64,000 bases of DNA from Prochlorococcus marinus (GCF_001180265.1 NZ_CVSW01000010.1:157124-221123); one strand, 5' to 3'; counted from the first letter of the stretch, positions 1 through 8,240 are shown. A program made the numbers and translations. Notes: generated by a model not told the origin, from the sequence alone.

Positions 1-1062
1 AAATTCCTCTCCAAATGGACCTTTGCTCGAAATTATATATTTATCCCTCATTAGAATATTTATCATTTTCTCCCTTTCATCCGCCAGTAAATCAGCCCAC
101 TTTTTCTCTTTATCAATACCTATTTTCTTTAATAAAAAAATCCATAATCTTTTTGTTAATAGTGGAACAGGTCTACTGTTAATTAGATTTACCTTCCCTT
201 TGTTTAATCTTAAATAATTAACTTTTTCTTTTAAGTCCTTATAACTTAAAGAAGACCATTTAATGATTAGGTTAAATTTATATTTTTGGCTATAAAGTTC
301 CCTTGCTGCAATGGATGAAAGTTTTAATACTGCTGGCCCACTAAAACCCCAATGAGTTATTAGTAAATCGCCTCTATTTTGAAAATTCTTATTATTTAAT
401 TTAATTTCTATATCTATGCCCTTTATCGATACCCCACTACATTCATCCAAATTTGGTTCTTGTGTAGAAAAAGTAAAAAGCGATGGGACGGGTTTAACAA
501 TATTATGTCCAAGATTTTGAGCTAATTTATATCCGCTTGGATTACCTCCAGTTGAAAGAGCAATATTTTTTGAAATTACCTTTTCTTTTTTAAGACTAAA
601 AATATTGAATATATTATCTGGAGTTTTTAAAATTTCTTTTACAAAAAATTTTGTTAATATCTCTACGTTTTTTGATAAAGCAGTTTTTCTCAAACAATCA
701 ATAACATCTAAAGAAGAATTAGATACTGGGAATACTCTTAGATCTTCCTCTATTTTTAATTTTAACCCTTTTTTCTCAAACCAATCATATACATCTCCAG
801 CTGCAAAACGATTAAATGATTCCAAGAGCTTAATTCCACCTCTGGGGTAATTATCAACGAGTTCATTCGGTATCCATGTCGCATTAGTGACGTTACATCT
901 TCCACCTCCACTAATCCTTACTTTCTCCATAAGTTTTGAAGTGCCTTCAAGAATTATTATTCTTTTTACTCCATGTTCAGCAGCAGTAATTGCTGTCATA
1001 AAGCCAGCTGCACCTCCTCCAACAACTGCTAAATCAAAAGGTTCCAAAAACTTATTATTCAA
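1..1062 (-). CDS. HI0933-family NAD(P)/FAD-dependent oxidoreductase, 3' end beyond window
   Basis: A continuous frame of 354 codons runs on the minus strand to the left edge, so the C-terminus is missing. Seen: an N-terminal dinucleotide-binding fold with LAVVGGGAAGFMTAI followed by an acidic strand end (ILEGTSK), then the family signature VRISGGGRCNVTNA and a second FAD-contact segment ALSTGGNPSGYKLAQNLGH. These are hallmarks of the HI0933/BaiN-type flavoproteins, whose substrate is usually unknown. The start is taken as TTG at 1062, just after an in-frame stop; another TTG five codons on is equally possible. Family assignment is firm, function is not. Confidence 0.85.
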   Translation of the reverse strand, partial: MNNKFLEPFDLAVVGGGAAGFMTAITAAEHGVKRIIILEGTSKLMEKVRISGGGRCNVTNATWIPNELVDNYPRGGIKLLESFNRFAAGDVYDWFEKKGLKLKIEEDLRVFPVSNSSLDVIDCLRKTALSKNVEILTKFFVKEILKTPDNIFNIFSLKKEKVISKNIALSTGGNPSGYKLAQNLGHNIVKPVPSLFTFSTQEPNLDECSGVSIKGIDIEIKLNNKNFQNRGDLLITHWGFSGPAVLKLSSIAARELYSQKYKFNLIIKWSSLSYKDLKEKVNYLRLNKGKVNLINSRPVPLLTKRLWIFLLKKIGIDKEKKWADLLADEREKMINILMRDKYIISSKGPFGEEF

Positions 1063-1211
1063 TATGCTTCAATCTGATAATAGCAAGGAGTTACAAAGAA
1101 AAATTACTACACAAAATATAAAACTATATAATAAATAGCTGCAATTAACTTATTTTTAAATTTCTAAAAGAAATCAACGCAGTCGTTATTCTTATGCTTT
1201 AACTTAATTAA

Positions 1212-1448
1212 ATGAGCTTAATATTTTCTTACGTTAAATATTCTGAGGCCAGTTTTCCTATGACTGGACAATATACTGCTCTTCTTTTAATAACTTCTGT
1301 TATTTGGATTCTGCTTTGGTTTGGATATAGACAAAATAAGATAAATGATGAGCTCAAGAAAAAAGAAAAAGAAGAAAGAATTAATGCGAAAATTCAAAGA
1401 AGAAAGAAGTTAGAGAGTTTGTACCCTACTAATAAAAAAACTGTTTAA
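1212..1448 (+). CDS. Small single-span membrane protein, unknown
   Basis: A 78-residue protein with one hydrophobic span (about residues 21-37) followed by a highly charged Lys/Glu/Arg tail (residues 40-72) that should form a cytoplasmic helix. An internal ATG at 1260 would give a 62-residue protein beginning directly at the span and is a plausible alternative start. It belongs to the style of short membrane proteins abundant in Prochlorococcus. No family recognised and no function assigned. Confidence 0.6.
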   Translation: MSLIFSYVKYSEASFPMTGQYTALLLITSVIWILLWFGYRQNKINDELKKKEKEERINAKIQRRKKLESLYPTNKKTV

Positions 1449-1465
1449 AATGAATTTTTGAAAAT

Positions 1466-1564
1466 ATGAAAAAAATTAATTTCAAATCACTAATTCAGTA
1501 CTTACCGGGGATTTTGATTCTTATTTATGTATTCTTTTTAGCATTAACTCAATTTATAAAATAA
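1466..1564 (+). CDS. 32-residue membrane microprotein
   Basis: A short frame starting ATG and ending TAA, with a basic N-terminus (MKKINFK) and a single hydrophobic helix covering residues 12-31. It sits between the preceding small membrane protein and the EamA transporter with no room for other genes. Hydrophobicity and tight packing argue for a real gene; no homologue recognised. Confidence 0.4.
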   Translation: MKKINFKSLIQYLPGILILIYVFFLALTQFIK

Positions 1565-1585
1565 AATTTTTAAAAATTATTCGTT

Positions 1586-2458
1586 TTGATTGGAATCCTT
1601 TCTGCTTTTGGAGCTGCTACATCTTGGACATATGCGTGCTTTATTTGGCGCGCGCAAACTCAAAAATATAAATCAATAGATATTAATTTAATAAAAAATA
1701 TAATAGCTTTTTTAATTTTTATACCTGCTTTTATCAATCTAAGTTCTACAACTGCATTAAAAAACATATTTATACTATTAATTAGTGGAATAATAGGTAT
1801 TGGTTTAGGTGATACTTTCTATTTAAAGTCACTACAAACAATTGGCACAAGAAAAACTTTATCTATAGAGACTCTTTCTCCGTTAATGGCAGCTTTGTCA
1901 GGGGAATTTTTTATTAATGAAAATTTAACAACTAAATCATGGGTTGGAATAATTATAGTAACGATTTCGCTATTCATAATTCTCAGAAAAGGTAACGATT
2001 TTAAAGAGGAAAACCCTCCTTTCTCAGAAAAAAATAACTTTAAGATTTTTGCTTTTCCTTTTTTATCAGTTTTATGTGCTGTTCTTGGAGGTCTTTTATC
2101 AAGGATGGTTTTCCTTCAAAGCAATTTATCCCCTTTCCTTACAACTGAAATAAGATTATTAGGTGCAATAATTTTTTTGATTAGTCTAAAAGGATTTAAG
2201 ATTAATTTTTTCTTAAAAAACATAGACAAAAAACAACAAAAAAGATTTTTTATTTCAATACTTCTTGGAACAAATATAGGAATATTTCTACAACAAGTTG
2301 TGTTTAAAACCCTTCCCATAGGGGTAGGATGGGCTTTATTAAGCACATCTCCAGTAATTTCCTTATTTTTTGCTAAGAATGAGGAAAGAGAAATTACCAA
2401 AAAAATAATATTTTTTACTTGTTTTTTATTTTTTGGCTTGACATTAATAATTCTTTAA
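1586..2458 (+). CDS. EamA/DMT-family transporter
   Basis: A 290-residue inner-membrane protein made of ten hydrophobic segments arranged as two EamA repeats (about residues 1-130 and 150-290), the usual size and layout of drug/metabolite-superfamily exporters. The stretch ISGIIGIGLGDTFYLKSLQ, leading to SPLMAALSGEFF, matches the end of the first EamA repeat, and the C-terminal half repeats the pattern (LLSTSPVISLFFAKNEE). The start is TTG. Substrate cannot be read from sequence; amino acids or other small metabolites are typical for the family. Confidence 0.85.
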   Translation: MIGILSAFGAATSWTYACFIWRAQTQKYKSIDINLIKNIIAFLIFIPAFINLSSTTALKNIFILLISGIIGIGLGDTFYLKSLQTIGTRKTLSIETLSPLMAALSGEFFINENLTTKSWVGIIIVTISLFIILRKGNDFKEENPPFSEKNNFKIFAFPFLSVLCAVLGGLLSRMVFLQSNLSPFLTTEIRLLGAIIFLISLKGFKINFFLKNIDKKQQKRFFISILLGTNIGIFLQQVVFKTLPIGVGWALLSTSPVISLFFAKNEEREITKKIIFFTCFLFFGLTLIIL

Positions 2459-2535
2459 ACTCTGCGTTAATGTAAAAAATACTCATGTTAATAAAAATCA
2501 AATTAAATAAAATTACCCTATAAACACTCAAAACA

Positions 2536-2658
2536 ATGAAAACATTAAAGAAAAAAAGACTCGGCACATTGGAAGTTTATGTTATTTTTTTAAGCTGCAT
2601 TTATGTAGGCTTTATAGGTTATAAATCTCTATTAAATGTTTTATTTACTTGGAATTAA
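2536..2658 (+). CDS. 40-residue membrane microprotein
   Basis: A frame of 40 codons with a strongly basic N-terminus (KTLKKKR) and one hydrophobic span at residues 13-28. Its stop overlaps, tail to tail, the stop of the minus-strand microprotein at 2655-2789. Composition fits a single-pass membrane peptide. No family recognised. Confidence 0.4.
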   Translation: MKTLKKKRLGTLEVYVIFLSCIYVGFIGYKSLLNVLFTWN

Positions 2659-2789
2659 TTAATTCTTTCTATTGATTTAATCAATTTACCTCCATCTTGG
2701 TCATCATCATCGTTTGAAGCGAAAAATAAAAAAAATATTCCTAGAGAAGCTATAGATAGCGAAATTGACAATACAGAAAGCTCATCCAT
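2655..2789 (-). CDS. 44-residue membrane microprotein with acidic DDDDQDGG segment
   Basis: The N-terminal half (about residues 4-24) is one hydrophobic helix, followed by ASNDDDDQDGGKLIKS. The acidic-glycine segment is strikingly like GFDDDNNDDQDGGMLI in the small protein at 3929-4111, so the two are probably paralogues or share a binding segment. Starts with ATG on the minus strand. Function unknown. Confidence 0.5.
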   Translation of the reverse strand: MDELSVLSISLSIASLGIFFLFFASNDDDDQDGGKLIKSIERIN

Positions 2790-2908
2790 AAATTAGAAAT
2801 TTTTTTTATGATAAACGAAAAAACATAAAAGACAGTAAAGAAATACACATTCTCGAAAATAAATATTTCTTTTATTTGTAAAATGAAAAAACACATCCGA
2901 ACTATTTC

Positions 2909-3184
2909 GTGAAAGTTCTAATATCTTCTCCCTGTAGTGCAAGCGTAATAATTCAGTATGGAATAAAAAGTTGGCCTATTTGGGAATGTGAGCCAAGCAA
3001 ATTTCAATGGAATTATGATGATAAGGAAATTTGCTTAATTATTGAAGGTCAAGCGAAAATAAGTACCCAAAACGGTGACATTTACGTGATTAAATCTGGA
3101 GATCTAGTTGAGTTTCCTGCTGGACTTAGCTGCGAATGGGAAGTAACCAAAAGTATTAAAAAACATTATCGATTGGGTAGCTAA
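2909..3184 (+). CDS. Cupin-fold protein (cupin_3/DUF861 type)
   Basis: A 91-residue single-domain protein. Residues 20-85 show the short cupin pattern: IWECEPSKFQWNYD, then a strand pair with an acidic position (EICLIIEGQAKI), a Gly-Asp turn (KSGDLVEFPAG) and CEWEV. This matches the small DUF861/cupin_3 proteins related to the sugar-binding cupins of EutQ and ureidoglycine aminohydrolase. The histidines of enzymatic cupins are not obvious, so it may bind a ligand rather than catalyse. GTG start. Monocistronic. Confidence 0.8.
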   Translation: MKVLISSPCSASVIIQYGIKSWPIWECEPSKFQWNYDDKEICLIIEGQAKISTQNGDIYVIKSGDLVEFPAGLSCEWEVTKSIKKHYRLGS

Positions 3185-3276
3185 ATTTAAGAAAAAAGAT
3201 TTTTTCTTTATTTACTGTTAAGTCATTGCAGATAAAATATAGTTAGTAAAAAATTTTCAAAAAGGAAACTAATATT

Positions 3277-3447
3277 ATGCCTTTTACTGATCAAGAATAT
3301 TTTGAGGTTATCGAAAAAAACGAAATAGTAAAAAAGGCCTTTGAAAATATCAAGCAAACTTGCATTGATTTACAAAAACAAACAAATTGTCCTGAAGAGG
3401 ATCTAAAAGATTTTCTTGAGTTTATTTCTAAACAATGGAATAAGTAA
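3277..3447 (+). CDS. Small acidic/amphipathic protein, unknown
   Basis: A 56-residue soluble protein, mostly helical, rich in Glu/Lys/Gln, with two cysteines (residues 29 and 38) and a terminal KQWNK. The beginning MPFTDQEYFEVIEKNE and the even polarity suggest a helical bundle. An AAAGGAAA ribosome-binding sequence lies 10 bases upstream of the ATG. It resembles other short conserved picocyanobacterial proteins but no family is recognised. Confidence 0.5.
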   Translation: MPFTDQEYFEVIEKNEIVKKAFENIKQTCIDLQKQTNCPEEDLKDFLEFISKQWNK

Positions 3448-3511
3448 TAATTAACAAGCCTCTAAAAGGCTAAATTTAAAATTTCAATCTAGTTTTCTAA
3501 GAGAATAAGTT

Positions 3512-3643
3512 CTAATCTAATTCCTTTTTTGGTTTCGTATTGATACTGGAAGTTCCCTTAGCAGCAGAAACGAAGAAAAAGAATCCTACAATTCCTGATA
3601 TACCAAATATCGCAGCCAAGGGATCAAAAGTGAAAGAAAACAT
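3512..3643 (-). CDS. 43-residue membrane microprotein
   Basis: A minus-strand frame starting ATG. Residues 8-27 form one hydrophobic span with small residues and a Phe cluster, followed by a basic/acidic tail ending in KPKKELD. The length and layout are like low-molecular-weight photosystem-associated subunits, but no known Psb/Psa/Pet peptide is matched. Function unknown. Confidence 0.45.
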   Translation of the reverse strand: MFSFTFDPLAAIFGISGIVGFFFFVSAAKGTSSINTKPKKELD

Positions 3644-3928
3644 AGAAATTTATAAAATCAAGATAAATAATAGTTTTTGAATCAAAATTGTACAATTATT
3701 GTTAAGTATAAAAAATAACAATTGCGCGATTCATTATGTCATTATTAGTTTCTCAGTATGTTCAATAAAATTATTATTCAAATTCATATTGAAGAATAAA
3801 AATATCAATACATTCCCAAGATCTATTCGTGCAAAAGAGAAAAATTATTAAAAAAATATTTATAGAAATATTGAATAACACTACCGAGAGAATCCACAAT
3901 TATTGTTTCTTTAGATTAGTATCAAATT

Positions 3929-4111
3929 ATGACAGAATTGTATTCAGCCTCTTCCTCAGTAAGCCCTTTTACAGCAATACTTTGGTGCCTTTACCCAATA
4001 GCAGTACTCGTGATCATTGAATTACTTCTTGGTGGTGGGTTTGATGATGATAATAATGATGACCAAGATGGAGGAATGCTCATACCTGCATACTCCAGAC
4101 CTAATGCTTGA
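3929..4111 (+). CDS. 60-residue membrane protein with acidic DDxxDDQDGG segment
   Basis: Residues 12-36 form a hydrophobic helix (ILWCLYPIAVLVIIELLLGG); residues 37-60 carry an acidic, glycine-rich segment GFDDDNNDDQDGGMLI and a short PAYSRPNA tail. The acidic segment recurs in the protein at 2655-2789. ATG start. Conserved short proteins of this shape are common in marine cyanobacteria, but no function is known to me. Confidence 0.6.
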   Translation: MTELYSASSSVSPFTAILWCLYPIAVLVIIELLLGGGFDDDNNDDQDGGMLIPAYSRPNA

Positions 4112-4158
4112 AGTTTTTTTGAATTTAAAAATACAAACCCAAAAAAATTTTAAGTAAA

Positions 4159-4299
4159 TTGACCAACAATATTGATACGAATCTCATTTCCCTAATTACA
4201 CTTACCATTTTTATCATTTCCTCTCTCTCATGGCTGGTCTTAAAAACCCTTAAAGAAGGTAGAAAAGCTCTTAAAGAAGCAAATAAAGATAAATCATAA
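4159..4299 (+). CDS. 46-residue membrane microprotein (TTG start)
   Basis: A plus-strand frame with a TTG start, a hydrophobic span at residues 9-28 and a basic amphipathic tail (TLKEGRKALKEANKDK). The opposite strand also has an open frame of 60 codons, but that one lacks a credible membrane or soluble pattern, so the plus strand is preferred. Function unknown. Confidence 0.4.
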   Translation: MTNNIDTNLISLITLTIFIISSLSWLVLKTLKEGRKALKEANKDKS

Positions 4300-4549
4300 A
4301 ATCTCAAAAATCATTTTAAAATAAAGAATTTTCATTAAATTTATAAAACTCTTAGACTTATAAGTCTTACTAACAAAAAAGATATATGCCTAAAATTTAA
4401 AAACTTTTCCTTCTGAAAGTTTTAGAAAAACAAAAAAACCTAAAAAAAATACTAGAATTTCTATGATTGCTAACTTAAACAGTTACCAATCTATTGATAT
4501 CTCTTTTTTGTAAAAGGGCCTCTCTTCGTAATTACTTTAATAAATAAAG

Positions 4550-4645
4550 ATGCATCTAAATTCTTTACTTTATATTTGCTCTATATCTTTATTCATTTAT
4601 ATAATGGCGCTATTTTGGAGAGACTTGCCAAATCAAAAAAAGTAA
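4550..4645 (+). CDS. 31-residue membrane microprotein
   Basis: ATG start, one hydrophobic helix over residues 3-22, then WRDLPNQKK. This hydrophobic-helix-plus-short-polar-tail shape is typical of tiny thylakoid or inner-membrane peptides. Too short for homology judgement by eye. Confidence 0.35.
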   Translation: MHLNSLLYICSISLFIYIMALFWRDLPNQKK

Positions 4646-4726
4646 ATAAATAATTAATATTAATTTTGTTGCTTATCAAAATAAATTGAGTTATTAATTT
4701 AATATTGGATTTAATTTTTTATATAA

Positions 4727-4885
4727 ATGCTGAAAAAACCTTCAAACAACAATATATTCTCAGAAAATACAAGTATTTCAAAAGAAAAGATAATTTGCAA
4801 AGATGGATTCTGTTCCTTGCCAAATCAAGATGAGATCCCAAAACAAGATTCAAATGATATGAATTTATTTGATCCTATTGAGTAA
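4727..4885 (+). CDS. 52-residue polar protein with CxxxxC pair
   Basis: A soluble 52-residue protein with basic N-terminal third and acidic C-terminal half ending NDMNLFDPIE. Two cysteines lie in IICKDGFCSLP (C-x4-C), which could form a disulfide or bind metal. Same codon use as neighbours. No family recognised. Confidence 0.5.
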   Translation: MLKKPSNNNIFSENTSISKEKIICKDGFCSLPNQDEIPKQDSNDMNLFDPIE

Positions 4886-4946
4886 ATAACATCTTGATAA
4901 ATTGAAGATTAAATTGATAATGTTAAATTCTTTAAATTTTTAATTT

Positions 4947-5282
4947 ATGCTTGATGATTTTATAAATGCATATAAATATTTTTGGATTAAAGCTACCGAC
5001 TTCAAAGGATTCACATCTAGATCGGACTGGTGGTTAGTTCAATTAGCGAATCTTTTAATCTCTTTCCTAACTATCCCAACATTTTTAAAAACGTTTGGTT
5101 TCAATGCTTATGGACTAGTTTGTATCATTCCTCAAATAGCTATTGATATAAGAAGAATCAGAGATTTTGGAAAAGATTGGAAATGGATCTTTATTAATTT
5201 AATACCTATCTTCGGATGGATCTTGTGGTTCATCTGGTTAGGTTTTGGTAAGACCGGTAATGGGAAAAATAAACTTATATAG
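4947..5282 (+). CDS. DUF805 family inner-membrane protein
   Basis: A 111-residue protein with the DUF805 layout: an N-terminal YKYFWIKATDFKGFTSRSDWW motif region, hydrophobic spans, the family's Arg-Arg-x-x-Asp-x-Gly element (IRRIRDFGKDWKW) and a last span ending WLGFGKTGNGKNK. Family members are small membrane proteins of unknown role (E. coli YhaH type). Most DUF805 proteins have four spans; here the second span is short. Monocistronic, convergent with the next gene. Confidence 0.85.
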   Translation: MLDDFINAYKYFWIKATDFKGFTSRSDWWLVQLANLLISFLTIPTFLKTFGFNAYGLVCIIPQIAIDIRRIRDFGKDWKWIFINLIPIFGWILWFIWLGFGKTGNGKNKLI

Positions 5283-5293
5283 AAATTAAATCT

Positions 5294-5611
5294 TTATTTT
5301 TTTCTTTTTTTGAAATCGACAAATCTTACTTTATTTCTTAATTTTATTTGTTTTTCAAGAATTCTGAACACATGCATCTCGCATTCAGTTAATTTAAGAA
5401 ACTGATCGAGTGTATCCTGATCTTCTTCGTCAAAATCCTCGAAAACTTCTGAAATAGCAATACTGTTTCTAGAAATAAAATCCTCTGCAACATCTATTGG
5501 ATTCTTGCCTGATTCGAAATCCTGAAAAGCTTCATAAGAATTGAGTTCTCTCGTTAACCATTTAAACCATGGTTCATTTTTATTATGTTTTTTATCTATT
5601 ATTTTCTTCAT
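5294..5611 (-). CDS. Acidic helical protein, unknown
   Basis: A 105-residue soluble protein with no membrane span. The middle is acidic (SEVFEDFDEEDQDTLDQFLKL) and both ends are basic. WFKWLTRELNSYEAFQDFESG looks like an amphipathic helix pair. Convergent with the DUF805 gene, only 11 bases apart. No family recognised. Confidence 0.6.
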   Translation of the reverse strand: MKKIIDKKHNKNEPWFKWLTRELNSYEAFQDFESGKNPIDVAEDFISRNSIAISEVFEDFDEEDQDTLDQFLKLTECEMHVFRILEKQIKLRNKVRFVDFKKRKK

Positions 5612-5761
5612 AAAAAATTTTTACTAATTTAATCATTATTAGTTATTCATTCTTTGACAGCTGTACAAATACTTATTTTTTGTTTATGAGATAGCTAGAA
5701 TTTATCTTAGTAAAGTACATTATCAATTCCATTTTACTACTTTCCTTCATCTCCAATTTAA

Positions 5762-5924
5762 ATAATTGGTACTCTAGGCATTGCAGTAGCGATAGCAGTT
5801 TTTTTTCCTCTTAGCATAATATTACAATTCTCCTTTAAACAAAGAGTGCTCAGAAAAGAAAAAATCCTTAATTAAGGAACAAAAAGAATTAAATGAAAGA
5901 TTAGAAAAAATAGAACAAGAATAA
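5762..5924 (+). pseudogene. Broken small membrane/coiled-coil gene
   Basis: From 5762 one frame encodes a hydrophobic helix (GTLGIAVAIAVFFPLSIILQ) and a basic stretch, then stops at 5873-5875. The adjacent frame continues as a charged coiled-coil tail (KEQKELNERLEKIEQE) to a TAA at 5922-5924. A one-base change in the A6 run around 5860 would join them. The expected start position is ATA/ATT rather than ATG, GTG or TTG. Membrane helix plus coiled coil is a known shape for small cyanobacterial proteins, so I read it as a decayed gene; a sequencing error could explain the frame break but not the start. Confidence 0.4.
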
Positions 5925-6021
5925 AAAAATTTATAAAAATAACTCTTAAATAGAGATGAGTGAATGATCTCGAATTCAAGACCTTAATTTTTTAAACAGG
6001 AATTTTGGTCTATAAGAAGTT

Positions 6022-6177
6022 ATGGACAAAGATCATCTTATTGAGTTAATTTCTAATAGTCTTCTTTACGAGAGCAAAAATTCTGACTCTACTAAGAATC
6101 TTAGTGACTTTAAAAATTACTTAGAGAGATTAAATCTAGATCAATTGAGAACAATGTCTAAAGAATTTATTCTTTAG
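6022..6177 (+). CDS. 51-residue helical protein, unknown
   Basis: A soluble, leucine-rich 51-residue protein starting MDKDHLIELISNSL and ending QLRTMSKEFIL; two amphipathic helices can be drawn. ATG start with AGAAG upstream. It lies alone before the first desaturase gene. No family recognised. Confidence 0.5.
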   Translation: MDKDHLIELISNSLLYESKNSDSTKNLSDFKNYLERLNLDQLRTMSKEFIL

Positions 6178-6255
6178 TATGATTTTTAAAAATTTTATTG
6201 TTTATTAAATAATCAATACTTTTTAAAAATTGTTAGTATCAAAAAAAAGGTAAAT

Positions 6256-7362
6256 ATGCTTAAAGTAAATAGAAGTGATTTTTTAATAAAGCCATTTTTA
6301 AAAAGAAATAATATTAGAGCTTCTTATCAAATTATTTCTACCCTCTTCCCAATAATTTCTATTTGGTTAATCATCCACCAAATAACAATTCAACCTTTTT
6401 CATTATTGATTAAAGGATTCCTATTGGTGCCTTTTATAGTTCTTCTAACTCTGTTCTCTTCTCGAACATTCTCATTAATGCATGATTGCGGTCATAATTC
6501 TCTTTTTACAAGACGGAAATTAAACCGCTTTTTTGGATTTTTACTTGGCTTGGTTAATGGTATTCCCCAGAAGTCATGGTCAATTGATCATGCATTTCAT
6601 CATAGAAATAATGGAAATTGGGAAATTTACAAAGGGCCCATAGATGTTTTAAGTCTTGAAGACTATGAATCTCTTACAAAAAGAGAGCAAATATTTTATA
6701 AAGTAAGTCGAAACTGGATGATGCTTTTCCCTGGCGGTTTTTTTTACTTAGTTTTAAAACCTAGATTAGGACTAGCTATTATTATTTTTAATTTCATTAA
6801 AGATATATTGGAAGAGACTTTTATCAAAATAAAAAACAAAGATATTTCTCAACTGCTAGTTATTAATTCAAGAGTGAAACCGCCTTTTTCTGATTATGGA
6901 GATAATTTTAGTGAACTATGTGAATTAATAATCAATAATATAGTAGTAATAATAGGATGGATTTTTATGTGTAAATGGTTGGGAGTAGCTTTTTTCTTAT
7001 CGTTTTATTCCATTATATTAACCTTATCAGCAGCAATTTTAATATGTGTTTTTTTTGTACAACATAACTATGAAAATGCATATGCTAAAAATACAAAAAA
7101 TTGGGATCTCATCGATGGAGCTATTTTAGGTAGTAGCAATTTAGATATCCCTATTTGGCTAAATTGGTTTTTAGCAGACATATCCTTCCACAGCATTCAC
7201 CATCTATCTGAGAGAATACCAAATTACAACTTAAGAGCTTGTCATAAAGCAAATATTCATTTACTCCAACAATCAAAGTACTTAAAATTAAGCGATTTTT
7301 CAAACTGCTTCAAATATATAATTTGGGATAATAAAAATGAAAAATTAATTCCAATAAATTAA
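6256..7362 (+). CDS. Membrane fatty acid desaturase-family protein
   Basis: A 368-residue integral membrane di-iron enzyme of the FA_desaturase family. All three histidine boxes are visible: HDCGH (76-80), HAFHH (112-116) and HSIHH (about 312-316), separated by hydrophobic spans. Such enzymes insert double bonds into acyl chains, or act on carotenoids or other lipids, using ferredoxin as electron donor. The NGIPQKSWSIDHAFHH region resembles delta-12/omega-type enzymes more than stearoyl desaturases. Substrate cannot be fixed by eye. A second desaturase lies 1.5 kb downstream. ATG start. Confidence 0.85.
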   Translation: MLKVNRSDFLIKPFLKRNNIRASYQIISTLFPIISIWLIIHQITIQPFSLLIKGFLLVPFIVLLTLFSSRTFSLMHDCGHNSLFTRRKLNRFFGFLLGLVNGIPQKSWSIDHAFHHRNNGNWEIYKGPIDVLSLEDYESLTKREQIFYKVSRNWMMLFPGGFFYLVLKPRLGLAIIIFNFIKDILEETFIKIKNKDISQLLVINSRVKPPFSDYGDNFSELCELIINNIVVIIGWIFMCKWLGVAFFLSFYSIILTLSAAILICVFFVQHNYENAYAKNTKNWDLIDGAILGSSNLDIPIWLNWFLADISFHSIHHLSERIPNYNLRACHKANIHLLQQSKYLKLSDFSNCFKYIIWDNKNEKLIPIN

Positions 7363-7365
7363 GAC

Positions 7366-7518
7366 CTAATTCAACCTTCTTCTCAATTTTCTTTTTAGAG
7401 GAATAGTGCTATATGCATGAGTACCAATAGATGGAGGCAAATCATTCTTTAAAGGATGCATAAAAGCATTTGCCATACTCTCTAACATTTTCGAAAGCCA
7501 AGTAATTACTGATTTCAT
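7366..7518 (-). CDS. 50-residue basic protein, unknown
   Basis: Minus-strand ATG frame that ends three bases after the desaturase stop (convergent). The N-terminal half is an amphipathic helix rich in Met (WLSKMLESMANAFMHP), the C-terminus is very basic (PLKRKLRRRLN). Could attach to a membrane surface or nucleic acid. Unknown. Confidence 0.45.
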   Translation of the reverse strand: MKSVITWLSKMLESMANAFMHPLKNDLPPSIGTHAYSTIPLKRKLRRRLN

Positions 7519-7803
7519 TTGAAAATCTAAAAGTGTACTTTTTAATCATCTAACTAAATTACTGAAAAGTAAATCAGTCTTTATGCTGATTTTTAAGAAT
7601 ATCACCCTATAAATTAAAATTAAATAATTAAAATTATTTTTTACTATTGTGTTTTAAAAGAAGGATATTACTATCTTTTTCAAGGTAACCCAGTTAAAAA
7701 AAATTTAGTAAATAATACTTATTTTTTCTGATTCACTTAATAAATTAAATTATTGAACATAAATTCGTGCTATATCTCTATTCCAAATAAATCCAACAAT
7801 ATT

Positions 7804-7962
7804 ATGAATGATTCATTTGTTTCTACCAACCAGAATACAGAAATAGATTCTATTAATTCATATTTCGAGTGTATTACTGAATGTAGTATTGTGGATGGTC
7901 ATCAAGAATGTATTACTCGTTGTTTAGAAGTTCATTTAAAGGGAGGTGATCAAAATGAATAA
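7804..7962 (+). CDS. Cys-rich microprotein with twin CxxxC motifs
   Basis: A 52-residue protein. The first 20 residues are Ser/Asn/Thr-rich; the second half carries CITEC and CITRC, two C-x3-C motifs eight residues apart, then LEVHLKGGDQNE. Twin CX3C pairs commonly form a disulfide-stapled helical hairpin or a metal site. A longer frame from a TTG at 7753 exists, but ATG 7804 gives the compact form. The last eight bases overlap the start of the next gene, whose strong ribosome-binding site lies inside this reading frame. Confidence 0.55.
   Translation: MNDSFVSTNQNTEIDSINSYFECITECSIVDGHQECITRCLEVHLKGGDQNE
7941..7950 (+). promoter_or_regulatory. Near-perfect Shine-Dalgarno inside the upstream gene
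   Basis: GGGAGGTGAT sits 4 bases before the ATG at 7955 and is almost fully complementary to the 3' end of 16S rRNA. Few other genes in the window have so strong a site. It fixes the downstream start and suggests high translation of the second cistron. Confidence 0.7.
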
Positions 7963-8107
7963 AAAAAATTCACCTCAAAGGAAAACAACTTTAAAATGGA
8001 ACTCGAATGGAGATCTTTCCGAAATTGATATGTTAAGAATTTTAGAAAAGTTATCATCACATGATCTTAATCAATGTGAATTAACATGCGATTCTGATAC
8101 AAATTAA
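7955..8107 (+). CDS. 50-residue protein, translationally coupled to the Cys-rich microprotein
   Basis: Starts eight bases before the upstream stop, driven by the strong ribosome-binding site at 7941-7950. The N-terminus is basic (KKNSPQRKTTLKW), the C-terminus ends CELTCDSDTN with a C-x3-C pair, echoing the cysteine spacing of its partner. The overlap and shared CX3C element suggest the two act together. No known family. Confidence 0.6.
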   Translation: MNKKNSPQRKTTLKWNSNGDLSEIDMLRILEKLSSHDLNQCELTCDSDTN

Positions 8108-8240
8108 GATATGTTTTTCAATATATTTCTAATACTGCTTTAAAAAAAAGCAGCTTATGGTATTTTTGTAGGATTCTAATTAATCAGATTTCAATCAATA
8201 TTTAGAACATTTACATAAAACTATATTTTTATTCTAAAAA

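Noticed and set aside
3829..4020. Frame of 63 codons overlapping the 3929 gene
   Set aside because: Overlaps a clear membrane microprotein in another frame and has no pattern of its own.
4125..4307. Minus-strand frame of 60 codons
   Set aside because: Antisense to the more convincing plus-strand membrane microprotein at 4159-4299; no signal or family pattern.
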